DNA of 64,000 nt, from assembly GCF_026127265.1 (NCBI RefSeq), contig NZ_WWFG01000001.1, positions 1,618,501 through 1,682,500 on the forward strand. Reading direction: 5' to 3'. The position numbers and the translations under genes were made by a program. A model generated the notes under the pieces. The model was given only the letters and a program-made list of their open reading frames with translations. It had not been told where the DNA came from and did not search any database. This DNA is from Nostoc sp. KVJ3. Lineage in GTDB: Bacteria > Cyanobacteriota > Cyanobacteriia > Cyanobacteriales > Nostocaceae. Within the stretch, counting starts at the first letter, position 1; the number at the start of each line of letters is the position of its first letter. Positions 7,676-16,699 of the stretch are shown piece after piece.

Positions 7676-9871
7676 TCACTGCGCTGGCAATTTTGGGTGT
7701 GTAGTCGAGTACTTTGCAACGATGCCAGAAACTTCCGGGTTGTAAAGTCTCAAATAATTCCAGTAGTTGCCAAATACCTGACGCACATAATTTTTGGTTT
7801 CGTCAAAGGGAATTTGTTCAACAAACTCATCTGGATCTTGTGTAGTTAAAGTTTGTAGCCATTTGGAGACGTTGCCGGGGCCAGCATTGTAACTAGCGAT
7901 CGCTAACAGCGAGTTATTGTTATATTGCTGATGGGTATGATCTAAATACCATGTACCCAGCATAATATTATCGTTGGGGTTTTCGAGGTTGATTGTTTTG
8001 ATATCTACCTTAATTTGGGGAGCGATCCATTGAGCTGTACTCGGCAACAACTGCATCAAACCAGTAGCATTAGCAACAGATTTGATTTTTGGCTCAAACC
8101 GTGACTCTTGACGCATCAGAGCAGTTACTAACAAGGGATTGAGTTTACGCTCAATAGACCATTTTTCAGTCTCTCGGAGATAGGGAAATGGATAACGGGC
8201 TTGCCAGTAGGCGATTTGTTTGCTCAGAGTTTGATATTGGGCAAATTCTGCTGGTATTTCCCGATCTTCCAATTTAGAAATTTTGTCAATTCCGATGAGA
8301 TTTTCTCCCTTAGCTTGCCGCATCAACCCTTCAGTAAATTGCTCTGCTACTGTTGGCTGAATTTTGTTTTGAAATTCCGTTTCCCATTGTAACCAGGCAT
8401 CGCGGTCTTGACCGAGCAGATATAATTCTTTGAAAGTCTCAGAACCAGCCGGGGGTAATGAACGCTGCGGTGCGATTACTTCGGGGTTCATGACGCGCAC
8501 ATTGTCAAAGTTGCCGACATTTAGCCCCTGCATATTCGCGGCTCGCCATGCATAGTAAGAGTAGGGAAACTGACTAATTACATAGTCATAAGCAGTTTGA
8601 GATTCCTGTTGTTTCCCTAGTGAAGCTGCCCATTTACCTACCCAAAAACCTGCTCTTGGAGCCAAAATACTATTAGGATTGTTGGTGACAATTGGCTCTG
8701 CCCATTGCCAAGCACCGACGTAATCTTTGATTTTGGCTTTATCTTGGGCGATTTTCCAACGATATTCTGCGGCTTCATCAGAATTGCCGTATTTGGCAAT
8801 CAGTAATTGCCACACCTGGCTAGCTGACTTTTGATCTTTGAGGGTTTGGAGAGTTTTGGCTTTTTGTACCAGTGCAGTCCCAGCTTGTTTAGGAAATTTA
8901 CTAATTACTTGATCGAGATAAGGTAAGCCGTCCTTGCTTGTTTTTGCGGTTTCTGCTAACCGCAGTAGTGCAGTCCCAGTTTCTTCGCTATTGGGAAATT
9001 GCTGCACCAATTGTTTATAGGTAGCGATCGCTATTTCTTTATCTTTGCCTCCCACCTGTAACCCTCGTGCAGTCCGGTAGAGGTTGCGCGATGTTTTGGG
9101 TGCTTTGGCATAAGCATTGGCTGATTTGAGAAATTGACTATTTTCCCAATAACTTGTACCAATGAGTTCCCACTCTTCGGGTTTGAGGCTAGGCTGTTTT
9201 ACTAGCTGATCCAAAACGCCCACTATCCCTAGTTGATCGTAAGCATACTTAGCCAAAATCAATTGTAATTTTGGCTGATTGGGATTTTCTTGCAAGCGTT
9301 TGCGAATAATTTCCCAAGTTAGAGGATTGGAAGGAAATTGAGCGATCGCTATTTCTTGTTGCTTCGGTTGAGCAATCAGATATAGTGCTTTTACCGAAGC
9401 AGCTTCTTTAGGATACTGTTTCAGCACACTTTGCCTGAGATCCGAGGCTTTGCCGTCCTCACCCAGAATATCCCGTGCCTGGGCCTGTTTGAGTAAAATG
9501 TAAGGCGCGAGGATGGAATAGTCTTTATCTAATCCGTCAAGTAAAACTAGGGCTTTTTGCGCTTGGGTTCTTTCAATGTAATCACTCGCCAAAAGATAAC
9601 GAGCGCGATTTCGGTCTAGAGAAGGTGACTGTCCAGCGATCGCTGCTAGTTTTGCCGCTCGTTCTGGCAGAGATTGCGATATCAGTGGAAAGACGGCTGA
9701 TTGGGCAATATTAGCATCAGATGTTTGCTGTGCCTGATTCTTACCCACTTTGAGCCATTGCCCAACGGTTTTACCAATCTGAGGTGCTGATACCATCGCC
9801 CCAGCTAAAAAGGCAAACAGTGCCGCACCCGCAATTATGGAAATTTGCTTTTTCTGTAGTTTCTTCAGCAT
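7676..9871 (-). CDS. Soluble-type lytic transglycosylase (Slt70-like)
   Basis: This 731-residue protein has an N-terminal signal or anchor helix (residues 8-30). A long alpha-helical, TPR-like superhelix follows (about 60-570), then a C-terminal goose-lysozyme-type domain. The catalytic glutamate is in LLVTALMRQESRFEP, followed by ATGLMQLLPSTAQW and SYNAGPGNV, the standard Slt motifs. The enzyme cleaves the MurNAc-GlcNAc bond to leave 1,6-anhydroMurNAc and works in the periplasm. The length and domain order match E. coli Slt70, though here the N-terminus looks membrane-retained. It is a single gene with no obvious operon partner. Confidence 0.93.
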   Translation of the reverse strand: MLKKLQKKQISIIAGAALFAFLAGAMVSAPQIGKTVGQWLKVGKNQAQQTSDANIAQSAVFPLISQSLPERAAKLAAIAGQSPSLDRNRARYLLASDYIERTQAQKALVLLDGLDKDYSILAPYILLKQAQARDILGEDGKASDLRQSVLKQYPKEAASVKALYLIAQPKQQEIAIAQFPSNPLTWEIIRKRLQENPNQPKLQLILAKYAYDQLGIVGVLDQLVKQPSLKPEEWELIGTSYWENSQFLKSANAYAKAPKTSRNLYRTARGLQVGGKDKEIAIATYKQLVQQFPNSEETGTALLRLAETAKTSKDGLPYLDQVISKFPKQAGTALVQKAKTLQTLKDQKSASQVWQLLIAKYGNSDEAAEYRWKIAQDKAKIKDYVGAWQWAEPIVTNNPNSILAPRAGFWVGKWAASLGKQQESQTAYDYVISQFPYSYYAWRAANMQGLNVGNFDNVRVMNPEVIAPQRSLPPAGSETFKELYLLGQDRDAWLQWETEFQNKIQPTVAEQFTEGLMRQAKGENLIGIDKISKLEDREIPAEFAQYQTLSKQIAYWQARYPFPYLRETEKWSIERKLNPLLVTALMRQESRFEPKIKSVANATGLMQLLPSTAQWIAPQIKVDIKTINLENPNDNIMLGTWYLDHTHQQYNNNSLLAIASYNAGPGNVSKWLQTLTTQDPDEFVEQIPFDETKNYVRQVFGNYWNYLRLYNPEVSGIVAKYSTTHPKLPAQ

Positions 9872-10377
9872 GAATACCCGCTGAAAAGTTCCGATGAATT
9901 TCCTGAAACTCTAACACTCCTAACCATCACTGTTACCAATTTTTAATTTTAGATTATTAATCTTATGTAGAAAAATTTTAATTTTCAATCCCACAGTTTA
10001 GCAATATTGAGTAATTAGCACATATCAAGTACTATTACATCTATCTTTGGTATATAATAGATAATTTTTTAGAAGATAAGTCTGTAGACGCTGGTACGGC
10101 TACTCTACCAAAGGCTATGCCAACGAAACGTAACCCGAAGGAGATTTATATAACTCTCGGTAATGTCTTTGATATGTTACCTGGGTAAAGAAGTAAGTAC
10201 CGCCGTCAATCCTACTTCTGCGGTAGTTGGTCATTGAATGATGCTATGCCCAAATCCAGCAGATAATGGATAATTCAGTGATGCGTTACGCGATCGCTAA
10301 CGCATCCTACAAGATTGTGCGATCGCACTACAAGCGTGTTTCTAAACCAACATTGATGCTGAGTGTAGTAGATCGAG
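9872..10377. other. Intergenic region with dispersed repeat and HIP1 sites
   Basis: This gap of about 506 bp contains a dispersed-repeat fragment near 10,085-10,145 (GGCTATGCCAACGAAACG type) and two GCGATCGC (HIP1) octamers between 10,290 and 10,330. No coding frame is supported. Confidence 0.55.
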
Positions 10378-10881
10378 TTAAGAGTTTGATCCATGTTCAA
10401 GTGCCGCATGATTCTCAATCATATTCCATACATCCTGTGTAATTTTGAGTTGTAAATATGCACCGATAGTAGGAAGTATTATTAATAAACCAACAAAGAT
10501 GATTATAAGCAAAGGTATATTACTACTATTATTTCTAATATAATAAGAGGCACAAGAAGGCTTATAATAGGTTATTGTCAGGAGCCAAAGTACTATACCA
10601 ATAAATGCCACAATAATTTTGTCAACCCATTTTTGATTTCCTATCCAAATACGGGTTACTTCAGAACCAGTGTTTAACCTGAGCGTTATCCTCAGCGAAA
10701 GACCAAGCCAGTCACGAATAGTCGTAGACTGATTTGCATCTAAAATAATTGCACCTGCCGCTCCCTTTTGAAAGTCAACCTTGTAATTTTTTGTCTCAAA
10801 AAACTCACGTAAATGATTAACCAATACACTTACATCAACCTCTTTGTTAGGAAAATTCTTTGACGGTATTTTTAGCAGCAT
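10378..10881 (-). CDS. Small two-helix membrane protein paired with TIR gene
   Basis: The first 85 or so of 167 residues form a soluble domain (NHLREFFETKNYKVDFQKG, then GAIILDANQSTTIRDWLG and RLNTGSEVTRIWIGNQKW). Two hydrophobic helices follow near residues 87-106 and 120-145, then a short tail. It begins 13 bp after the TIR gene and is probably cotranscribed with it. I do not recognise the family. The soluble head followed by a helical hairpin resembles small membrane effectors of two-gene defence pairs, but that is inference from context only. Confidence 0.65.
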   Translation of the reverse strand: MLLKIPSKNFPNKEVDVSVLVNHLREFFETKNYKVDFQKGAAGAIILDANQSTTIRDWLGLSLRITLRLNTGSEVTRIWIGNQKWVDKIIVAFIGIVLWLLTITYYKPSCASYYIRNNSSNIPLLIIIFVGLLIILPTIGAYLQLKITQDVWNMIENHAALEHGSNS

Positions 10882-10894
10882 TGTGGAGTTCCTC

Positions 10895-11668
10895 TTAGGT
10901 TAGTTCTTGAGACAGTGCGAGCAAGTAGTTGCGAATTTGTGTTGCTTCGTTGATCAAACGAGCCTGATCGGTTTTAATATCTTCACGTGGAGATATCATA
11001 ACTAACGCAAGGGATTCCTGTTTGCCGACTGCTTCTGAAAGAAAGTCGGTTGTCTCCTTTCTCCACTGCCAGAAGTATTTACGGACACTTGCAACGTTTG
11101 AGGTAGTTTGTGCATCATCGATAATTACCTGCAAAGCCTGGATTTGCTGCTGTATTTTCTCTCGCTGCGAAGTATATTTTGGCTGTTCTAGATTAATTGA
11201 AGCTACCTGAACTGTTGAGTTACCTGAAACGATTGTTTCAACAACCCTGCGAATACCTTGTACTACATTCAAAAAAGCTTGATCTCGGTCAGCCCAAGTA
11301 CTGATAGATTCTGCGTTCTTAGGAAGTGCCTGAAGTTTCCCAAAAGGCGCTCCTTGCCAATCTACAGGTTTAAGAATAATTGGGATTACACACGCTTCCC
11401 CAGTTTCATGTCGTTCCATTGCCCGCTTCAGTTCGATGTCATAACAGTAGTCTGAAGCTAAAAAATCTGCACTAACTAACAACAAAATAATTTGGGCGGA
11501 GTTTAGATGTACATAGATATTATCTGCCCATTCGCTACCAGCCGTTATCTCACGGTCATACCAAGCAGTGATAATTTTTTGCCGTCTCATCGTAGTGAGA
11601 TGTTTGGCTAACTCATCTCTCAAGGTTTCATCTCTATGGGAATAGGAGAAAAACACCTCAACACCCAT
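10895..11668 (-). CDS. TIR-domain protein
   Basis: The start MGVEVFFSYSHRDETLRDEL is a TIR domain beginning; the ATG at 11668 fits better than an upstream in-frame ATG at 11725. The TIR domain covers about residues 1-145 of 257. The BB-loop region is WYDREITAGSEW, and SDYCYDIELKRAM carries the conserved glutamate (E79) that is catalytic in NAD-cleaving TIR enzymes. A helical C-terminal part (about 165-257) has no recognised domain. Bacterial TIR proteins commonly deplete NAD+ or make cyclic-ADP-ribose signals in anti-phage or stress responses. It is followed after 13 bp by a membrane-protein gene. Confidence 0.88.
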   Translation of the reverse strand: MGVEVFFSYSHRDETLRDELAKHLTTMRRQKIITAWYDREITAGSEWADNIYVHLNSAQIILLLVSADFLASDYCYDIELKRAMERHETGEACVIPIILKPVDWQGAPFGKLQALPKNAESISTWADRDQAFLNVVQGIRRVVETIVSGNSTVQVASINLEQPKYTSQREKIQQQIQALQVIIDDAQTTSNVASVRKYFWQWRKETTDFLSEAVGKQESLALVMISPREDIKTDQARLINEATQIRNYLLALSQELT

Positions 11669-11808
11669 GCGCAGCAGCTTCCTTTTATTACTTCTTATAT
11701 AAAGTCTAATCCACTGTACCCACATCAGACTTAAGCGTGGTGGAAAACCTGTCCGCAGTCTTCTAGATTATAGATAATATTCTTATCATCAGTAACTCTC
11801 TATCATCT

Positions 11809-12429
11809 ATGACTCAAGCCATACCTAAGCTAGTAACCTTTGAGGAATTCGTCGATTGGCTACCCGAAAATCGACGAGTCCGCTATGAACTACATAAAGG
11901 AGAAATTGTTGAGATGGCACAACCTGTAGGGGAACACGAGGAAGTTAAAGGATTTCTAGGTATCGAAATTCCTGTTGAAATCAAACGTCTAGGATTGCCC
12001 TACTTTATGCCCAACCAAGTTATAGTTAGACCTCCTGAAAAAGATTCGGGTTACATCCCAGATGTGTTGGTGCTAAATCGTACAAATCTGGAAAATGAAC
12101 CATTATGGAAAAAACAATCTATCGTAAGTTTGGGTGCATCAATACCTTTGGCTATAGAGGTTGTATCAATCAACTGGCGGGACGATTACTATTTAAAATA
12201 CGCTGACTATGAAGAGATGGGTATCCCGGAATACTGGATTGTCGATTATGCCGCCTTGGGTGGACGTAATTTTATCGGCAATCCCAAACAACCGACAATT
12301 ACCGTTTGTAACTTGGTTGATGGGGAATATCAGATAAGTAAGTTTCGAGATAGCGATCGCATTATCTCCCAAACTTTTCCCGAATTGAATCTCACGCCAA
12401 ATCAGATTTTTCAAGCTGCTGTGGTGTAG
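11809..12429 (+). CDS. Uma2 family (DUF820) PD-(D/E)XK nuclease-like protein
   Basis: The protein of 206 residues has the order typical of Uma2/DUF820: FEEFVDWLPENRRVRYELHKG, then SGYIPDVLVL (D85), PLAIEVVS (E117), and KYADYEEMGIPEYWIVD. The acidic residues match the PD-(D/E)XK core. The family is expanded in cyanobacteria, often near repeats or conflict genes, and its role is unproven. It lies between the TIR gene (divergent) and the caspase gene (convergent). Confidence 0.88.
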   Translation: MTQAIPKLVTFEEFVDWLPENRRVRYELHKGEIVEMAQPVGEHEEVKGFLGIEIPVEIKRLGLPYFMPNQVIVRPPEKDSGYIPDVLVLNRTNLENEPLWKKQSIVSLGASIPLAIEVVSINWRDDYYLKYADYEEMGIPEYWIVDYAALGGRNFIGNPKQPTITVCNLVDGEYQISKFRDSDRIISQTFPELNLTPNQIFQAAVV

Positions 12430-12473
12430 TGTTTAAATTCTTAATTTGTAATACTTGGCAATGAAGTCTGACT

Positions 12474-12545
12474 TTTAAACCACTTTGCTCCATTCGCAAT
12501 GACAAATGTATATTTAATTTTGCATTACTACTTATGCAAGTCCTT
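12474..12545. repeat. One-sided MITE-like fragment
   Basis: Read on the minus strand, this segment (CATAAGTAGTAATGCAAAAT, then AAATATACATTTGTCATTGC and GAATGGAGCAAAG) nearly repeats the left end of the element at 37,434-37,602. The opposite end is not recognisable. It lies between the Uma2 gene and the 3' end of the caspase gene. Confidence 0.65.
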
Positions 12546-12573
12546 GTCAGACACTTAAGTTGCTTTGCTGAAA

Positions 12574-14043
12574 CTAAGGGGTTTTTACAAGACCACAAAC
12601 TGACTCTTTTCCCCATATAGTCGTTATCCAATTACCATTCCATTGTCTATTGACTGCGGCGGCAGCTACAGGACATTTAATTTTTGCATCATCATTGTTC
12701 CAGATCGGACCAGCTTTAACTTCGCTAGGACTTGGTTCGGGAATGTGATGTGAGTTTCCAACAATAAACAAAGCAGCAATCAGACCCACTGATCCAATTA
12801 CTGACCCAATTATTAATAAACGGATTTTGTTAGGTTTTGAAGGTGGTGTAAGAGTTTCAGCTTGGCTTGCTGCTACGGCTTCGTTTGACAGTTTGATTGA
12901 TGCCACATCATCCCTGCGGAAGAGAGCTTTAGCCTGAATCACCTTTGCAGACTTACCTGAAGGTTCGATTGCTATTTTCTGGGAAGTAATTTGAGCTTCA
13001 ATTTGGGCAATATCTTCATCTCTAAGTTTTAAAACTTGCTGCAACCGTTTCAACTCGTTTTGAGTGTCGCTACTGAGAGAATGCTCGCGCCCAATCGCCT
13101 CAACTAAAACTTGCTCATAGCGCTGCAATCTTTTCTGGTACTCTTGGTAAGGTTTAAGCACCTCGTTTTCAATTGCCGTAGTATCTTGAGGTAGCAGTTC
13201 CAGTCCATCTCGTAGCTCATCTAAGGCATTACGCCCCACAACTGAAATCACGCCACGACTGGCAAAATGTTCTACTTCTTTGCGATACCTTAACTTTGGA
13301 TCTTCGGTGGGTGCTTGAGAAAGACGGATCTTGTAACCTTCCTTGATTGCATAAATTTCTGGTTTCATTGCTGGCGCAGTTTCTTGGACTTTTCCTTTGG
13401 CATACTCATGCAACTCATCAATCGAAACCACACCATCGCTATCAATATCTGCTGCTCCAGTAGCGATCCCCTCGACCAGATAACGAGTGTAAGTCGAAAG
13501 GTCTGACCCTTCCTGCTCAAAGGAATACTGGGTGGAAGTCGAAGACGTAAGGACAGCCCGCCCTTCTCCTCCCAATTGTTTTTTAACATCTACAGAACCG
13601 TCATCCTTAGCTAACCAACCTTCGGCAAATGCTCCACTAAAGCAACAATCTAGAATTACAACTTGTCGCCTAGAGCGGCTATTGCTCATGATGTCTTGTA
13701 CAAAACTGGCTGGAACTGCTGTTGCCCGAATCAGTTCTCCCTGTGGGGTTTTACGAGTGATGCGCGTAGCCAGGTGGAGCTTACCGTTGTCATCTTTGAC
13801 ACCATGTCCAGAGAAAAATAGCAGTACTAGATCGTCTTTCGTGCGACCCGAAAATAATGTTTCAATTGCTTCCTGCATCACCAGTGGCTCAGGATTTGAC
13901 AACGTTTTAACCTCATCAAATCCACCCATATCTGGGTGTTGTAATACTCGCCGCATCGCCTCTACGTCTCTGGTAGCTCCAGGTAGGGGAGTCAAACCTG
14001 GTGCGTAATCACTTACCCCGATCGCAAGTGCTATCTTAGCCAT
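12574..14043 (-). CDS. Caspase-like protease with EF-hand loop, TM helix and MVL-type lectin motif
   Basis: This 489-residue protein has a rare domain order. Residues 1-240 are a caspase (C14) domain with catalytic His80 (LLFFSGHGVKD) and Cys134 (ILDCCFSGAF). Residues 199-210 (DIDSDGVVSIDE) form a textbook EF-hand loop, suggesting Ca2+ control. Residues 250-350 are a helical module ending QQVLKLRDEDIAQIEAQI. One membrane helix lies at 408-428. The C-terminus (444-484: AGPIWNNDDAK, CP, then WNGNWITTIWGKESVC) resembles one repeat of the Microcystis viridis mannan-binding lectin MVL. The expected topology is protease inside, lectin outside. It begins 20 bp after the EACC1-like gene, so the two probably form an operon. 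Confidence 0.88.
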   Translation of the reverse strand: MAKIALAIGVSDYAPGLTPLPGATRDVEAMRRVLQHPDMGGFDEVKTLSNPEPLVMQEAIETLFSGRTKDDLVLLFFSGHGVKDDNGKLHLATRITRKTPQGELIRATAVPASFVQDIMSNSRSRRQVVILDCCFSGAFAEGWLAKDDGSVDVKKQLGGEGRAVLTSSTSTQYSFEQEGSDLSTYTRYLVEGIATGAADIDSDGVVSIDELHEYAKGKVQETAPAMKPEIYAIKEGYKIRLSQAPTEDPKLRYRKEVEHFASRGVISVVGRNALDELRDGLELLPQDTTAIENEVLKPYQEYQKRLQRYEQVLVEAIGREHSLSSDTQNELKRLQQVLKLRDEDIAQIEAQITSQKIAIEPSGKSAKVIQAKALFRRDDVASIKLSNEAVAASQAETLTPPSKPNKIRLLIIGSVIGSVGLIAALFIVGNSHHIPEPSPSEVKAGPIWNNDDAKIKCPVAAAAVNRQWNGNWITTIWGKESVCGLVKTP

Positions 14044-14063
14044 TTTGATCTTTTATTAACCTC

Positions 14064-14444
14064 TTATGTGGATGCTACAAATTGTTGGGCTACCTGAATT
14101 GCTGCCAACAACTCTTGCTGATTGCTCGCTGTGACTTTGAGCTTTCTACCATTGGCTTCAACCTCCATTGTGATCGCTTTACCAACCAGGCGATCGCTCA
14201 AAAATCCAAACATAGTCTGGATATTTTTTGCATTCACCTCAGCCGTTAGCAACCCGACCAAAACCGCTCCTAATGCTTTGTTCCCTGCTGGTGGATTAGG
14301 ATCGAGGATACGTTTAACGTCTTTTACTTCGTCTAAGTCAAGCATTTCGCGCCGAAGGCTTTGGGTTAATTTTTCCAATGCTTCGTCATCTAACTGAGGG
14401 TTTCTTAGATCAAGCGTAATTTGAATATCAGTTGTATTAGGCAT
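14064..14444 (-). CDS. EACC1-like small protein upstream of caspase
   Basis: This 126-residue protein follows the pattern of effector-associated constant component 1: an N-terminal strand (IQITLDLRNPQLDDEALEKL), an acidic helix (LDEVKDVKRI), a small hydrophobic Gly/Ala segment (NKALGAVLVGLLTAEVNAKN), and a C-terminal hairpin (AITMEVEANGRKLKVTASN). EACC1 proteins are reported beside caspase or trypsin effectors in NTP-dependent conflict systems of multicellular bacteria. The match is by pattern recognition, without a search. The gene immediately precedes the caspase gene on the same strand, 20 bp away, which supports the link. Confidence 0.6.
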   Translation of the reverse strand: MPNTTDIQITLDLRNPQLDDEALEKLTQSLRREMLDLDEVKDVKRILDPNPPAGNKALGAVLVGLLTAEVNAKNIQTMFGFLSDRLVGKAITMEVEANGRKLKVTASNQQELLAAIQVAQQFVAST

Positions 14445-14824
14445 AGTAAATTCTCGTTTATGGATAATAAATACTTCAACTAGATTCTAGAATATTCCCG
14501 AAAACTCTTTTACCTCGCATACCAGAGGAATACGAGTCTCTGATTATGAATCAGAGGGTTACATTTACCTTAATATGCAGAAATTTACAAACTTGATTTT
14601 GTTTTCTTTGAATTGATGATCAATAAATATACAGCAATCCGTTTTGATTCTTGAATTTTAGGACTTACGCAAAAGTACACGCGTTCTGGGGCAATACCCT
14701 GTGGGAAGCCTTCGGCTACATGAATTGCCCCTAGATGAAAATAAGGGTTTCGGCTATTGTTTGCGTAAATCCTGAGTTTGTTTTGCAGCGTTTTTGCACG
14801 AGAAGACTTTGACACTCTCAAGCC
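14445..14824. other. Intergenic region holding a MITE
   Basis: This 380-bp gap carries the MITE-like element at 14,660-14,773 and the presumed promoter of the EACC1-caspase pair. A short frame crossing it (14,585-14,821) is made of repeat DNA and is not called. Confidence 0.6.
14660..14773. mobile_element. MITE-like element, AGGACTTACGCA ends
   Basis: The terminal inverted repeats AGGACTTACGCAAAA and TTTGCGTAAATCCT bound 114 bp with no coding capacity. A second complete copy lies at 39,401-39,490 and a single end at about 44,606. This end sequence is common in Nostoc-type genomes. Confidence 0.75.
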
Positions 14825-16081
14825 TTATCGTTTTGCCAATTCTGGAGTTCGCCCCTTCAAGCCAATCATCAACTTCAGCATAAACACCTTTAACACAGGT
14901 ACTCGCTGCAAAAACCATAAACCCAAGCGACGAACCACTACCACAGGTAAGAAGTCATTAGAAAACATCCGATCTAATAAGTCGGTGAAACCTAAAATAG
15001 TCAGGTTCTCTAGCTTGCGCCAGCGTTCGTAACCCTTCAAAATCCGAATATCACCAATATCTTTACCCGCTTGGTGTGCTGTTTGGAGAACTTGCGCCAA
15101 AGCTGCTGCATCTCGAATCCCCAGATTTAAACCTTGTCCACCGACGGGATGACAATTGTGCGCCGCATCACCAATTAACGCTAGTCGGGGGAGAACATAG
15201 CGATCGCTTTGCATGAGTTGTACCTGGAATACAAAGCGATCGCCTAGTAGTTCCAATTTCCCCATCTGATCGCCATAGCGACGGGTAAGTTCTGCTAAAA
15301 ATTGCTCATCATCTAAGGCACATAAAGCTTTTGCTTCTTCATGGGGGGCTGTCCAGACAATGCGGCAACGGTTCCCCGGTAAAGGTAAAATCGCAAAGGG
15401 GCCGCTAGACCAAAATCTTTCGTAAGCGGTGTTATTGTGCGGTTTTTCTGGTTTGACAAATGCCACAATGCAAGACTGCCAATATTTCCAGCCGGAGGTT
15501 TTGATTCCCGCAGCTTGACGAATTGGCGATCGCGCCCCATCTGCTGCTATCACTAATTTGCTGCGAACTGTTCGTAATTGATCGGCAACTTTAATATCGA
15601 TCGCGACTATATCCTGCTGGTACACCGTATTTACCACTTCAGCTGGACACAGATAAGTCACATTTGGACAATCTTGAACAAACTCCTGCAAAGGCTGCAA
15701 CAGTGCTTGGTGTTCCGCCACATAACCCAATTCGGCTGTATCTATATCATCTGTGGTAAATTCCACCACATGGGGATAATCGGCATCCGAAAGACGAACT
15801 CGGCAATATTTGGCGATTTGAGGCAATATTTTGTCCCAAACTCCAATTCCTTGATAGATTAGCGCCGAAAGCTGATGAACTGCATAAGCTTGTCCCTTGG
15901 CTACCGCAGCTGATGCCACTTTCACTTCAATCAGCAAGATACTCAAGCCAGAATCTTTTAAAGCGGAGGCTAGAGTTAACCCAATAATCCCACCGCCGAC
16001 AATTACCAAATCGTATTCATATCCCCGTAAGTCTGGCGGTGTTGGTTGAGGAGAAATTTGTTCAAGCTGCGTTAAGGCCAT
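14825..16081 (-). CDS. FAD-dependent hydroxylase, UbiH/COQ6-like
   Basis: This is a 418-residue flavoprotein monooxygenase. The N-terminal Rossmann motif is DLVIVGGGIIGLTLASAL (about residues 24-41), the DG motif is AADGARSPIRQAAG, and the second FAD motif is LALIGDAAHNCHPVGGQGLN. The family hydroxylates aromatic rings, including quinone precursors, with NAD(P)H and O2. In cyanobacteria such genes are annotated UbiH-like although the cell makes plastoquinone, so the substrate is uncertain. It is a single gene; the start ATG agrees with the family. Confidence 0.88.
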   Translation of the reverse strand: MALTQLEQISPQPTPPDLRGYEYDLVIVGGGIIGLTLASALKDSGLSILLIEVKVASAAVAKGQAYAVHQLSALIYQGIGVWDKILPQIAKYCRVRLSDADYPHVVEFTTDDIDTAELGYVAEHQALLQPLQEFVQDCPNVTYLCPAEVVNTVYQQDIVAIDIKVADQLRTVRSKLVIAADGARSPIRQAAGIKTSGWKYWQSCIVAFVKPEKPHNNTAYERFWSSGPFAILPLPGNRCRIVWTAPHEEAKALCALDDEQFLAELTRRYGDQMGKLELLGDRFVFQVQLMQSDRYVLPRLALIGDAAHNCHPVGGQGLNLGIRDAAALAQVLQTAHQAGKDIGDIRILKGYERWRKLENLTILGFTDLLDRMFSNDFLPVVVVRRLGLWFLQRVPVLKVFMLKLMIGLKGRTPELAKR

Positions 16082-16150
16082 TGTTAAGTTAGATTACAGC
16101 GTCTTAACTCTTATTTTGACGCGATCGCTCCCCCTTGAGCAAGTTAACTC

Positions 16151-16189
16151 AAAAAAAACCTGCTGATTGGTAGGGATTTCAGCAGGTTT
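16151..16189 (-). terminator. Rho-independent terminator of the His-rich peptide gene
   Basis: On the minus strand AAACCTGCTGA pairs with TCAGCAGGTTT across a 12-nt loop, followed by a run of eight T. It lies about 80 bp past the stop of the 62-residue gene. Confidence 0.85.
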
Positions 16190-16270
16190 GAATAATACAA
16201 TTATTTTTTCAGAGAGACCAACACTAAACTTTATTAGAAAGCTACTAGAAACTTGTGTGCGTAATAGTAA

Positions 16271-16459
16271 CTATTTATGAGTTTTAAGAGTTAGTTTTTT
16301 AGCATGATGCTTGTGATATTTGTGGTGTTTTAGTTGATGGCTTTTGTAAGATTTAGCACTAGCAACATGAGTAGGTTTAGCTTGAGCTTCAGATGCAAAA
16401 ACAGTTACAGGAGCAGCAAAAACTAAGGTCAAAAGTAAAGCTTTAGCGAACTTATTCAC
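16271..16459 (-). CDS. Small secreted His/Lys-rich peptide
   Basis: This 62-residue product has a clear signal peptide (FAKALLLTLVFAAPVTVFA, with cleavage likely after ASEAQA). The mature part of about 34 residues is dominated by His and Lys (HQLKHHKYHKHHAKK). GAGGA lies 8 nt before the GTG start, and a strong terminator follows the gene, so this is a real single-gene unit. The histidine density suggests metal binding or interaction with acidic polymers outside the membrane. The function is unknown. Confidence 0.72.
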   Translation of the reverse strand: MNKFAKALLLTLVFAAPVTVFASEAQAKPTHVASAKSYKSHQLKHHKYHKHHAKKLTLKTHK

Positions 16460-16699
16460 TTGAAAATCCTCATCAGGTAATGAATAATCTCACTATCCGA
16501 TAGGTATATGTCATAAGTTTGTAATTTATATGAATCTTTCATGTCTATTTTTACATCCGTAAAATATTGGATTTATGGGACATACTTGGTTAAAAATACT
16601 CACGGCCATCATACTTACTAAAATCACACTACTAGATATGATATTTGGCACATTGCTCAAATAAATACTATTTGGCTATAATGCTTGTATTAATTTTGA

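Noticed and set aside
14585..14821. 78-residue reading frame upstream of the EACC1-like gene
   Set aside because: Most of it is the MITE at 14,660-14,773; it has no ribosome site and no recognisable domain.
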